NCBI RefSeq assembly: GCF_000718305.1 | Contig: NZ_JOFQ01000036.1 | Location: forward strand, 1-43,818 | Reading direction: 5' to 3' | DNA length: 43,818 bases | Source of the DNA: Streptomyces niger | GTDB taxonomy: Bacteria > Actinomycetota > Actinomycetes > Streptomycetales > Streptomycetaceae | Shown here: piece after piece, positions 1 through 7,326 of the stretch | How positions within the stretch are numbered: position 1 is the stretch's first letter | Layout: each line of letters starts with the position of its first letter | Position numbers and translations under genes: made by a program | The notes under the pieces: model-generated | The model's input: the letters and a program-made list of their open reading frames with translations, nothing else | Told to the model about the DNA's origin: nothing | Databases searched by the model: none

Positions 1-95
1 TCGACTTCCCACGGCTTCGGCCGAGCCACCCCACGCCCCCAGATCATCAGTCCCGGAGCGATCCAACCACCTCGAAGATCATTTCGTTAGGAGTT

Positions 96-473
96 CTAAC
101 TGCGGATCCCCTGGACCTGCTCCGCCCTGGCCTGCCGGTTCTGAACGACCAGTGAAACCGCCACACCGGCCAACGCCAGCGCCGAAACGATCGCCGAGGT
201 GAAGCCGTATGCCGCACCGATATCACTGAGCCTGTTCCAGTCCGCTCCACCGGAGTTGGCGATGTCGTCCAGGACCAGTGGCGACAGCAACAGCACCACC
301 GCCAGCGCAGCCACCGCGACGGCGACCAGTCCCAGAATCCTGCCTACCCGGCGAGCCGCCGCCCCTGCTGTCGCGGATGTCGCGGGCCGATGACGGAGTA
401 TCAGGTCAATCACCCCCAAGGCGGGCCTCCCCCCCATGGCTGGGCCGAGCCCGGGAAGCTTACTTCCAGCCAC
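96..473 (-). CDS. Short DUF6082-like membrane protein, possibly C-terminally truncated
   Basis: About 125 residues. After an Ala/Arg-rich N-terminus comes one hydrophobic helix (around residues 45-65), then a segment ending in NRLSDIGAAYGFTSAI, a second hydrophobic stretch, and the end NRQARAEQVQGIRS. This two-helix arrangement with a W/N-x-LS-x-IG motif and a VQNRQARAE tail resembles the start of the DUF6082 family of Streptomyces. As I recall, members of that family continue for another 50 or more residues into a cytoplasmic part. Here the frame stops right after GIRS, so the gene may be 3'-truncated. The start is uncertain: the first ATG (473) has no clear ribosome site, while a GTG at 413 is preceded by a run of G. 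No function is known for the family. Confidence 0.5.
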   Translation of the reverse strand: MAGSKLPGLGPAMGGRPALGVIDLILRHRPATSATAGAAARRVGRILGLVAVAVAALAVVLLLSPLVLDDIANSGGADWNRLSDIGAAYGFTSAIVSALALAGVAVSLVVQNRQARAEQVQGIRS

Positions 474-530
474 CGCACGCTCCGCCAGGTAGCTCCTCGA
501 GCCACCTCGCCGATCGACACACCGAGGAGA

Positions 531-1139
531 TCAGTCGACCGGCGTCCGTGCCTGCATGCGGCTCTGCACGATGCCTTCGACTCCTCGCAGGAAGGTGTCG
601 GCGATCAGTGCCGGATCGAAGAGGCAGCCCGCCGCCATGGCACCGTCCCTCAGCATGACCAGGTGGCGCGCGTCGGCATCTGCGGGAGTGTCACCGATGC
701 GCGCCAACAGGTCTGTGACGGTGTCGAGGAACCACTCCCGGTGCCGCAGAACGGCCTGGTGAACCGGGTGGGTCGGATCGGGATACTCGGCCACCGCGTT
801 GAGGAATGCGCATCCCCGGAACCCCTGGGACCGGATGCCGTCGGTGATGGCCTTGGCGACGGCGCGCACGGCGTCGACGGCCGACCCGGTGCCTGCCTGG
901 GCATCGGCGAGCTGTCCGCGCATCATCCGGTCGGCCTGGTCGAGGTAGGCCAGGACGAGGTCTTCCTTGCCCGAGAAGTGTCGGTAGAGCGTTGCGCGGG
1001 TCACCTGCGCCTCGGCGATGACCCGGTCGATGCCGACGGAGTGGATGCCCTCCGTGTAGAAGATCCGGGTCGCCGTGTTGAGCAGTCGCGTGCGTGCTTC
1101 CGAGGTCTTGCCGCTGGTGGCGTTGGTGGTCCGCGTCAT
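531..1139 (-). CDS. TetR/AcrR-family transcriptional regulator
   Basis: About 202 residues. The N-terminal TetR helix-turn-helix covers roughly residues 14-60, with LLNTATRIFYTEGIHSVGID, the turn AEAQVTRATLYRHF and the following GKEDLVLAYLD. The C-terminal ligand and dimer domain carries a GCAFLNAVAEYPD segment, common in the TetR group that controls small efflux or membrane proteins. A GGGGG run lies just upstream of the ATG. The gene is divergent from the HdeD-like membrane protein at 1336, and a perfect 16-bp inverted repeat lies between them (1158-1233). It therefore probably represses that neighbour and itself. The ligand cannot be read from the sequence. Confidence 0.9.
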   Translation of the reverse strand: MTRTTNATSGKTSEARTRLLNTATRIFYTEGIHSVGIDRVIAEAQVTRATLYRHFSGKEDLVLAYLDQADRMMRGQLADAQAGTGSAVDAVRAVAKAITDGIRSQGFRGCAFLNAVAEYPDPTHPVHQAVLRHREWFLDTVTDLLARIGDTPADADARHLVMLRDGAMAAGCLFDPALIADTFLRGVEGIVQSRMQARTPVD

Positions 1140-1157
1140 GCCCCCAGTCTACGTAAC

Positions 1158-1233
1158 GCGAGGGAGAACGTTCGGTCTTGACTCGAAGGGCCTCCCCGCG
1201 CATCATTCAACGAGACAGAACGTTCTCCCTCGC
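1158..1233. promoter_or_regulatory. Paired TetR operators in divergent promoter
   Basis: GCGAGGGAGAACGTTC at 1158-1173 is repeated exactly in inverted orientation at 1218-1233. Each arm contains the self-complementary core GAACGTTC (1166-1173 and 1218-1225), so each arm can itself be a dimer site. The core centres are 52 bp apart, about five helical turns. The position between a tetR gene and the gene divergent from it makes this the likely operator pair. Confidence 0.75.
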
Positions 1234-1335
1234 ATGAGATCTCCAGGGATCCCACACTCCGGAGACGCACCGCACCGCATCGCACCGCCCTGCCCCACAC
1301 CGCTCCTCTCCGCTCCGCCCTAGGAAGGCACTCCC

Positions 1336-1917
1336 ATGGACACCCTCATCGAGCCCACCTCCGCCACTGCCTCTCCCAACACTTCCGCGGCCCTGCGCAA
1401 GCTGTACTTCCTGCGCTTCGCGTTCGCCGCCGTGTGGGCCGGGCTCCTGTTCATGACCGCTTCGAAGCTGGGCCCGCTGAGTGCGGCCTTGCTGGTGATC
1501 TACCCCCTCTTCGACGTGGCGGCCGCGGTCGTCGACCTACGGTCCGCCAAGGCGAACGGCGGTCCGGTCCGAAGTCTGTACCTCAACATCGCGCTGAGCA
1601 CGCTGACCGGCATCGGCCTGGCCCTCGCCGCTACGTCCGGCATACCCGCCGTCCTGCGGGTCTGGGGCGTCTGGGCCATCACCGCGGGGCTCGTCCAGCT
1701 CGTCGTCGGCGCCCTTCGACGTCAGCTGGGAGGCCAGTGGGCGATGATCGCCAGTGGCGCCATCTCCACCCTCGCCGGCGCATCGTTCTTCGCGCAGGCC
1801 GGCAGCGATGACGCCTCGCTGAGCAGCCTCGCCGGCTACGCCTTCCTCGGAGGCGTCTTCTTCCTCGTCTCCGCACTCCGCATGACGCGCGCCGGCAAAG
1901 CCGGTGCGACAGCCTGA
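1336..1917 (+). CDS. HdeD/DUF308-like multi-pass membrane protein
   Basis: 193 residues. A Thr/Ser-rich N-terminus is followed by about six hydrophobic segments between residues 25 and 185. The spacing and short polar loops fit the HdeD/DUF308 family of small integral membrane proteins, several of which are linked to acid or envelope stress. The start ATG has an AGGAAG ribosome site about 8 nt upstream. It is divergent from the TetR gene at 531-1139, shares its inverted-repeat operator region, and is followed by a strong hairpin at 1933-1972, so it is probably a monocistronic TetR target. The stress role is inferred from the family only. Confidence 0.75.
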   Translation: MDTLIEPTSATASPNTSAALRKLYFLRFAFAAVWAGLLFMTASKLGPLSAALLVIYPLFDVAAAVVDLRSAKANGGPVRSLYLNIALSTLTGIGLALAATSGIPAVLRVWGVWAITAGLVQLVVGALRRQLGGQWAMIASGAISTLAGASFFAQAGSDDASLSSLAGYAFLGGVFFLVSALRMTRAGKAGATA

Positions 1918-1932
1918 CGCAAACCGCCACGC

Positions 1933-1972
1933 ACCGCGGCCCGATCGGCACTCACGCCGATCGGGCCGCGGT
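1933..1972 (+). terminator. Hairpin terminator after the HdeD-like gene
   Basis: Perfect 17-bp stem (ACCGCGGCCCGATCGGC and its complement) with a 6-nt loop, starting 15 bp after the stop at 1917. There is no U-run, as is usual for high-G+C actinomycete terminators. Confidence 0.8.
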
Positions 1973-2101
1973 CGTCAGTCGGGGGCACGGCACGCAGGCA
2001 GACACCGAACAGGCCGACGCGGGATTCATCGGCACCTTGCCGTCCTGACCGAGAACCGCGGCAGGCTGGACCGCGAGCTCGTACGTCGTCTCCTCGCCCA
2101 T
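1952..2101 (-). CDS. Candidate 49-residue Ser/Cys-rich peptide
   Basis: The ATG at 2101 is preceded by AGAAGAG with 8-nt spacing. The product starts MGEETTYELAVQPAAV, and its C-terminal part contains SACSVSACVPCP. The layout, an acidic leader with a Y-E-L-A-V motif and a short core rich in Ser and Cys, loosely recalls FxLD-type lanthipeptide precursors, and SACSVSAC also fits the spacing S-x2-S-x3-C used for labionin rings. However, no lanthionine synthetase, FxLD dehydratase or other modification enzyme is nearby. The stop codon lies in the loop of the opposing terminator, so the 3' end may not be original. A pair of 21-bp direct repeats lies just upstream (2114-2159). It may be a chance ORF. 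Confidence 0.25.
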   Translation of the reverse strand: MGEETTYELAVQPAAVLGQDGKVPMNPASACSVSACVPCPRLTTAARSA

Positions 2102-2113
2102 GTGTCGGACTCT

Positions 2114-2159
2114 TCTGCCAACAGCCGGGATGGACCGCTCTGCCAACAGCCAGGGTGGA
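2114..2159. repeat. Two 21-bp direct repeats, 25-bp period
   Basis: TCTGCCAACAGCC followed by GGGATGGA (2114-2134) or AGGGTGGA (2139-2159), with two mismatches between copies. On the minus strand both copies read towards the small ORF at 1952-2101, so they could be part of its promoter or a regulator site. They could equally be slippage products. Confidence 0.6.
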
Positions 2160-2302
2160 TTACGTTCCTTCGGAGAGTAGGAAGCCGAGCGCGGCTCGGA
2201 GGATGTCACGGGCGACGCTCGCACCAGGCACACCGGCAACGTGCCGAGGGCGGGGCCGGGGCCACGAACTGAGACCGGCGGCGGCTGCGGCGCAGCGGTG
2301 GT
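2160..2302 (-). other. Intergenic stretch with a possible gene-end remnant
   Basis: Apart from the candidate peptide and the direct repeats, the 385 bp between 1918 and 2302 hold no firm gene. On the minus strand at 2160-2245 one frame reads ...VARDILRAALGFLLSEGT before a stop. This looks like the C-terminal end of a protein, but the upstream part of the frame only runs antisense through the reductase gene. I treat it as a possible remnant. A small hairpin (CCGAGC, GCG loop, GCTCGG; 2185-2199) lies in it. Confidence 0.2.
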
Positions 2303-3244
2303 TCAGTCGATTGCGATGTCTCCTGTGCGGGACGGGACGGCGTCCAGGGCGGAGAGGGTGGCCTCGTCGAGTGTGAGCGCTCCAGCCTGCACGTTCGCCT
2401 CCAGGTGTGCGGGGTCGGCCGTGCCGGGGATCAGTAGCACGTTCGGGGCGTGGTGGAGCAGCCAGGCCAGGCCGACCTGGGCGGGCGCGGCGTTCAGGTC
2501 GCGTGCGGCGGCGCGGACGGCGGGCTCGTCGGTCACCTTCGGCATGCCGTCGAAAGCACTGCCGAGGGGGAAGTAGGGAACCCAGGCGATGTCTTCTTCG
2601 AGGCACAGGCGGAGCATGTCCTCATCGTCGCGGGCCAGGAGGCTGTAGGCGTTTTGAACGCACGCGATGCCTGCGGGCAGGGCGCGGCGGAGCACGTCGA
2701 GGGAGACGCTGCTGAGGCCGATCGCGCCGATCTTGCCTTCGTCGCGCAGGGCGGTCATCACCGCGAGTTGGTCATCGAGGTCGATGACCTGGTCGCCCTC
2801 GGCACGCAGGCCGGGGCCCGTGTCGGTGCGGCGGAGGTTGACGAGGGGGATCTGCTCCATGCCGAGGGTCGCCAGGTTCTCCTCGACGGCGGCCCGCAGC
2901 TGTTCGGGGCGCTGGGCCAGGCGGAGGGGAAGCGGGCCGTCGGGGTCGGGCTCGGCGCCGACCTTGCTGACCACCATGACGTCGTCCTGGGCGCGGATGG
3001 CTTCGCGGATCACCTCGTTCACGAAGCCGTGGCCGTAGAACTGGGCGGTGTCGATGTGATCGATGCCCAGCTCGATGCAGCGGTGCAGCAGCGCGACCGC
3101 CGTCTTGCGCTCACCGCGCAGGCGCTCCAGCTGCATCGCGCCGAAGCCGATCCGGGAGACGGTACGGCCCGCGAGTTGCCCGGAGCCTCCGGCACGCTGC
3201 GCGCCGGAGGGGGTGAGCTGAGGAGATCGGGCGGGGGAAGCCAT
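2303..3244 (-). CDS. Aldo/keto reductase
   Basis: 313 residues starting at the ATG at 3244, with AAGGAG 8 nt upstream. A much longer upstream frame overlaps the divergent tetR and is not used. The TIM-barrel NADPH-dependent reductase signature is present: SRIGFGAMQLE, then HIDTAQFYGHG (catalytic Asp and Tyr), VVSKVG (catalytic Lys), IGAIGLSS and the cofactor-binding end LIPGTADPAHLEAN. At the position of the usual catalytic His the sequence reads LVNLRRTD, with Asn and no His. Some actinobacterial members share this, and it may alter activity. It is divergent from a TetR gene with two operators in the gap, an arrangement common for detoxifying reductases. Confidence 0.9.
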   Translation of the reverse strand: MASPARSPQLTPSGAQRAGGSGQLAGRTVSRIGFGAMQLERLRGERKTAVALLHRCIELGIDHIDTAQFYGHGFVNEVIREAIRAQDDVMVVSKVGAEPDPDGPLPLRLAQRPEQLRAAVEENLATLGMEQIPLVNLRRTDTGPGLRAEGDQVIDLDDQLAVMTALRDEGKIGAIGLSSVSLDVLRRALPAGIACVQNAYSLLARDDEDMLRLCLEEDIAWVPYFPLGSAFDGMPKVTDEPAVRAAARDLNAAPAQVGLAWLLHHAPNVLLIPGTADPAHLEANVQAGALTLDEATLSALDAVPSRTGDIAID

Positions 3245-3275
3245 GGGTGTTCTCCTTCGCGTGGGACCATGGGAA

Positions 3276-3329
3276 AAACGGAGTAACTCCGTTTCACGCA
3301 CCGTACCACTAACCGGAGGGCCTCCGTTT
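3276..3329. promoter_or_regulatory. Two TetR operators between AKR and tetR
   Basis: Site 1, AAACGGAGTAACTCCGTTT (3276-3294), is a perfect 19-bp palindrome. Site 2, AACCGGAGGGCCTCCGTTT (3311-3329), has a perfect 13-bp core. Both share CGGAG-N3-CTCCGTTT, and their centres are 35 bp apart. The GGAGGG of site 2 (3315-3320) is also the likely ribosome site of the TTG-started tetR at 3329, which points to autorepression. Confidence 0.8.
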
Positions 3330-3940
3330 TGTCTGAGTCCGAAACCACGGCATCCGCTCGCAACGCCGCGGCCCCCGGGCGGCCGGCACGCGCAGACGCA
3401 CGGCGCAACCGCGACCGTCTCCTCTCCGCAGCCCGAGAAGCGTTCGCCGCAACGCCGGACGCCGTCCCCCTGGATGCCGTGGCCCGCGCGGCCGGCGTCG
3501 GCATCGGCACCCTCTACCGGCACTTCCCCACGCGCGAGGCGCTCGTGGAGGCCGTCTACGCCGCCGAACTCGACGAGGTCGTCGCCAGCGCACCACCGCT
3601 CCTGGAAGAGCTGGAGCCCGCGGCCGCACTGCGTGCGTGGATGACCCGGTACGCGGCGTTCTTCAAGATCAAGCGCGGCATGACCGACACCCTGCGCGCG
3701 GGCTGGGCCTCGGGAAGCATTGCCACACCCGCCACGCGAGAACGCATCACCGCCACCATCGCCATGATGCTGCGCAGCGGCGCCGAGGCCGGCTCGCTGC
3801 GCCAGGATGTCGACCCGGAGGCCGTCACCATGATGATCCTCGGTGTGTTCCTCTCCACCACCGCCACCGACTCACCGGACAAGGTCGACCAGCTCCTGGA
3901 CCTGATCGTCGACGCACTGCGCCCGCCGCACGAGCCGTGA
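3329..3940 (+). CDS. TetR-family regulator
   Basis: 203 residues from a TTG at 3329, with GGAGGG 8 nt upstream. The HTH region (residues about 25-70) reads RDRLLSAAREAFAAT then ARAAGVGIGTLYRHFPTREALVEAVY, typical of TetR proteins that sit next to aldo/keto reductases. The C-terminal all-helical domain contains LRSGAEAGSLRQDVDPEAV and a hydrophobic MMILGVFLS helix. It is divergent from the reductase at 2303-3244 and likely controls both genes through the twin palindromes. A heptanucleotide repeat array begins 6 bp after its stop codon. Confidence 0.92.
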   Translation: MSESETTASARNAAAPGRPARADARRNRDRLLSAAREAFAATPDAVPLDAVARAAGVGIGTLYRHFPTREALVEAVYAAELDEVVASAPPLLEELEPAAALRAWMTRYAAFFKIKRGMTDTLRAGWASGSIATPATRERITATIAMMLRSGAEAGSLRQDVDPEAVTMMILGVFLSTTATDSPDKVDQLLDLIVDALRPPHEP

Positions 3941-3946
3941 GCCCGG

Positions 3947-4016
3947 TGCCCGCTGCCCGCTGCCCGCTGCCCGCTGCCCGCTGCCCGCTGCCCGCTGCCC
4001 GCTGCCCGCTGCCCGA
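3947..4016 (+). repeat. Heptanucleotide array (TGCCCGC), about 10 copies
   Basis: Nine perfect TGCCCGC units run from 3947 to 4009, followed by a variant TGCCCGA. The array starts 6 bp after the tetR stop. It is contiguous without spacers, so it is a microsatellite and not CRISPR. Confidence 0.95.
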
Positions 4017-4118
4017 AGAGTCTGCGTCCTCCTGGCGCTCCTCTCCATCACTCCCATCGCCCCCATCACCCGCGTTTCGCCACCCCGTTTCACCGCCCCG
4101 TCCCGCCGACCACCGCCT

Positions 4119-6056
4119 TCACCCCCGTCCGGCGCATGCCTCGGCCTCCGTGAGGTACCGCGACACCGGGCCCAGCGTCACCATTCCGCTGGCCGCGCCG
4201 GCGTGTTCCGCGCGGGCATCGCGCAGGGCCGTCGCGGCGCGTGCGGCGACTGCCGGCTCGGCCAGGCGTACGGCGGCGCGGGCGATCAGGCACCACATGG
4301 CCTCCTGCATGTGGTCCCGCGGTGGTTCGGGCACCGCGGCGAGGGCGGCGCGGGCCTCCTCCCCACGGTCCTGCGCAAGCAGCACGAGGGGGTGCGTCCA
4401 CGGCCGGTACGGGCCCCAGTCGAGGCGCGGGTCGGTGGGTGCGGGCCGGTCGTGCAGCAGGCGCAGGCCCAGGAGGGCGAGCGGGAACAGGCCTCGGTGC
4501 AACCCCGGCATCCCGGCCGCCTGCAGGGCGCCCTCGGCAGTGCGGTACCGGGCCGCGGCCGTGGCGGCGGTCGGCCCGCCGGGTTCGGTGCTGCGGGCGG
4601 CCGCGGCCCGGGCCCGGAACCAGTCGGTCAGGACCGGGACGAGAGGTGCCTCGGTGGTGGCGGCGATCCGTTCGGCGGCTTCGGCGTGCGAGGTAGCGGC
4701 GTCGAGGTCGCCGAGGGCCGAGGCCGACTGCAGCCGGATGAGCCGGCCCAGTACGGCATAGTTCGGCAGTCCGTACCGGGTGGCGAGGTCGAGGATCTCG
4801 GCGCCGATCGCGTCTCGGGCCGCCGCGAGCCCGGGACGGCTGAACGACTGGAGGAACACCCCGTTGAGGGCGAAGGCCAGCAGGGCGGGGTCGGCCAGGT
4901 CCCGTGCCAGCGACTCGGCCTGCCGCGCCGCCTCCTGTGCGCGCCGCGACTCGGTTTCGGACAGGTCAGCGCTGCGGCTCTCGACGGCGATCGTGGCCAG
5001 AAGTCGGGCGGACAGGTCGGCGGGGCCGTCGGAGCCGAGCGCGGCGAGCGTGCGCTCGGCGGCCGCGACGACGGCACGGCACTGCCCGGGGTCGTCGGCA
5101 CGGCTCCAGATGGCGGGCACGTCGTAGGCGCCGATGATCCGGGCGGTCAGGGACAGGTCTCCCGTGCGTTCCGCCGCCTGGACGGCGGCGAGGCGGTCGC
5201 GCCGCGAGTGGACGAGGGCGTCGCCACCCGCCAGAGCGAGGGTGCGCGCCAGTTCCACCGTGGTGCGCGGGCCGAGCCGCACACCGGGTACGGCCCACGC
5301 GGGACGTGTGCCTTCGAGGTGATCCGAGCCGTTGAGGATGTCCGTCTCCAGACGCTGGAGTTCGGCACCGGGGTCGATCCCGAGTTGATCGACGAGCATC
5401 GTACGGGCGCGGCGTAGGGCGGCCAGCGCGTCCGCCTGGCGTCCCGCGCGGTGGAGTGCGCGGGCGAGGAGGCCCCAGGCCGGCTCCCGCCACGGATGTT
5501 CGGCGACGTGGGCACCGAGTTCGGCGACCAGGTCGGCGCCTTCCCCGGAGTCGAGGAGGATTCGGGCGCGCAGTTCCACCCCTTCCAGTCTCAACTCCTC
5601 CAGCCGTGCCCGCTCGCGCTGGACCCATGCAGAAGCCGGTACGTCGGCGTAGGCCGGTCCGCGCCAGGAGGCGAGCGCCGAGCCGAGGCCGGTCACCGCG
5701 GCGGGGGTACGCCGGGCCTGGACCAGGGCGTCCTCGAATCGGTGTGCGTCCACCCGCTCACGGGGCAGGCGGAGCGCGTAGCCGGAACCTTCGGTGACGA
5801 GCACGCGTGGTGGGTCGCGCGGCGGCCGATCGGGCTCGAGGGCGCGGCGCAGGGCGGCAACGAACGTGCGCAGGGCGCCCACAGCGCGGGCGGGCGGGTC
5901 GGTCCACAGATCGTCGACAAGGGTGTCGGTGGTGACCATCCGCCCCTCGGAGGCGACGAGCCGGGCGAGTACCTCCCGATGGCGGGGGCCGCCCAGGTCG
6001 ATGGGGCCACCGTCGTCGCCGAAGGCACGCACGGCACCGAGCACGTCGATTCGCAT
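4119..6056 (-). CDS. SARP/BTAD-type transcriptional activator with TPR-like C-terminus
   Basis: About 645 residues from the ATG at 6056, which has GGGGG just upstream. An earlier ATG at 6089 is possible but less likely. The N-terminal winged helix (residues 1-95: IDVLGAVRAFGDD, GPRHREVLARLVASEG, TLVDDLW, VGALRTFVAALRRALEP) is the OmpR-like DNA-binding part of SARP regulators. It is followed by the bacterial transcriptional activation domain (about 95-245), ending DQLGIDPGAELQRLETDIL. No P-loop ATPase follows, only a helical Ala/Arg-rich region of repeat type. It is divergent from the alpha/beta hydrolase at 6198 and probably activates it. Confidence 0.9.
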   Translation of the reverse strand: MRIDVLGAVRAFGDDGGPIDLGGPRHREVLARLVASEGRMVTTDTLVDDLWTDPPARAVGALRTFVAALRRALEPDRPPRDPPRVLVTEGSGYALRLPRERVDAHRFEDALVQARRTPAAVTGLGSALASWRGPAYADVPASAWVQRERARLEELRLEGVELRARILLDSGEGADLVAELGAHVAEHPWREPAWGLLARALHRAGRQADALAALRRARTMLVDQLGIDPGAELQRLETDILNGSDHLEGTRPAWAVPGVRLGPRTTVELARTLALAGGDALVHSRRDRLAAVQAAERTGDLSLTARIIGAYDVPAIWSRADDPGQCRAVVAAAERTLAALGSDGPADLSARLLATIAVESRSADLSETESRRAQEAARQAESLARDLADPALLAFALNGVFLQSFSRPGLAAARDAIGAEILDLATRYGLPNYAVLGRLIRLQSASALGDLDAATSHAEAAERIAATTEAPLVPVLTDWFRARAAAARSTEPGGPTAATAAARYRTAEGALQAAGMPGLHRGLFPLALLGLRLLHDRPAPTDPRLDWGPYRPWTHPLVLLAQDRGEEARAALAAVPEPPRDHMQEAMWCLIARAAVRLAEPAVAARAATALRDARAEHAGAASGMVTLGPVSRYLTEAEACAGRG

Positions 6057-6197
6057 GCCCCCATTCTCTGCATCTGGAATCGGCAGCACCCCACCGCACT
6101 GATCGAATGCTGATCGCCGTCGGCCAGGTTGATCCCGTCAGTGCCTCCTTCGCGTACCTCATCCCTACGCGACTTCCGCCCAGAAAGAAGATGCCCG

Positions 6198-7130
6198 ATG
6201 ACGCTCACCATCCCCGGCTTCGACCGCCTCCGCCTGCCCGGTGCGGACGGCGTGGAACTGGCCGCCGCCGTTGGCGGCAACGGCAACGGCAGTGGCAGTG
6301 GCAGTGGCAGTGGCAGTGGCAGTGGCAGTGGCAGTGGCAGTCCACTCGTACTGCTGCACGGTTTTCCGCAGACCCACCTGATGTGGCGACACGTCGCCGC
6401 GCAGCTCGCCGCCGAGCGCACGGTGATCTGCCCCGACCTGCGGGGCTACGGCGCCAGTGACAAGCCGGCGGCCACCGCACCCGACGTGTACGCCAAGCGC
6501 ACCATGGCCGCCGACATCATGGCCCTCATGGCGGAGCTCGGCCATGAGCGCTTCGCCCTTGTCGGCCACGACCGAGGCGCCCTGGTCGCTTTCCGAGCGG
6601 CGTTGGACCACCCCGAGACCATCACGCACCTCGGGCTGCTCGACATCGTGCCGACGCTCGACATGTGGAACGTCCTGCATGGCGCGTCGGCAGCGGTCGG
6701 CTATCACCTCTTCCTCATGGCGCAGCCGCCCGGTCTGCCCGAGACGATGATCGCCAACAGCGCGGAGGCGTTCTTCGGCTCGTTCCTCGACGCCTGGTCC
6801 AACGATCCCGCCGCCATGCCGCAGGAGGTACGCGCCGAGTACCTGCGGGCGAGCGCCGCCGCGGTCACGTCGATCGTCGCGGATTACCGGGCCTCGGCGA
6901 ACGTCGACATCGTGCACGACCAAGCGGACCTCGACGCCGGATCGCAGCTGGCCATGCCGGTGTCGGTCGTCCAGCAGGACTGGGGCGCGCAGCTGGGCTA
7001 CGACGCCGCCGAGGTGTGGAAGGCGTGGGCCCCCACCCTCGACCACCGACTGACCCGGGCGGGGCACTTCATGGCCGAGGAAGCACCGGACGAGATCACG
7101 GCAACCATCCGGGACCTACTGGCCCGCTGA
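6198..7130 (+). CDS. Alpha/beta hydrolase, haloacetate-dehalogenase-like
   Basis: 310 residues from the ATG at 6198, with AGAAAGAAG 7 nt upstream. The alpha/beta hydrolase elements are LLHGFPQTHLMWR (oxyanion region), DLRGYGASDKP, the Asp nucleophile elbow GHDRGA, and the late His in AGHFMAEEAPDE. These match the fluoroacetate dehalogenase/epoxide hydrolase group. However, the second Arg after the nucleophile Asp is Leu here (GHDRGAL), and the halide-pocket Trp after YH is Leu (YHLFLMAQP), so dehalogenation of haloacetate is doubtful. Residues 31-48 are nine Gly-Ser pairs encoded by a hexanucleotide array, inserted just before the first hydrophobic strand. A SARP gene is divergent. Confidence 0.85.
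   Translation: MTLTIPGFDRLRLPGADGVELAAAVGGNGNGSGSGSGSGSGSGSGSGSPLVLLHGFPQTHLMWRHVAAQLAAERTVICPDLRGYGASDKPAATAPDVYAKRTMAADIMALMAELGHERFALVGHDRGALVAFRAALDHPETITHLGLLDIVPTLDMWNVLHGASAAVGYHLFLMAQPPGLPETMIANSAEAFFGSFLDAWSNDPAAMPQEVRAEYLRASAAAVTSIVADYRASANVDIVHDQADLDAGSQLAMPVSVVQQDWGAQLGYDAAEVWKAWAPTLDHRLTRAGHFMAEEAPDEITATIRDLLAR
6276..6341 (+). repeat. In-frame GGCAGT hexanucleotide array in a hydrolase gene
   Basis: Two GGCAAC units (6276-6287) are followed by nine perfect GGCAGT units (6288-6341), encoding (Gly-Asn)2 and (Gly-Ser)9. Copy changes keep the reading frame and only alter linker length. Confidence 0.97.
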
Positions 7131-7326
7131 GATGCGCCGCCGGTGGGGGCACCTCTGCCCCCTCGCTCTCGGACTACAGCCTCACGGCACGGAATCGGGA
7201 CACGCGAACGCGCCCACCTCTGATCGCCGGGCCGGCACCCGGGCGGCTCGTACGCTCGCGCGGCTTGCGCGCGTTGCGTTGGTCGCGCGGCTTGCGCGGC
7301 AGGTCACGAGTGGTTGTCTAGGTGGC

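Noticed and set aside
2450..3286. 278-residue plus-strand ORF
   Set aside because: It is the antisense shadow of the aldo/keto reductase gene, Val/Gly/Ala-rich without any family feature.
2303..3523. 406-residue start for the aldo/keto reductase
   Set aside because: It would overlap the divergent tetR and both operators. AAGGAG before the ATG at 3244 and the homology support the shorter form.
3947..4016. Possible CRISPR array
   Set aside because: Units are 7 bp and contiguous, with no spacers. The same reasoning applies to all other arrays in the window.
4203..5417. 404-residue plus-strand ORF opposite the SARP gene
   Set aside because: Low-complexity Gly/Arg/Gln translation, a mirror of the real minus-strand codons with G/C in third positions.
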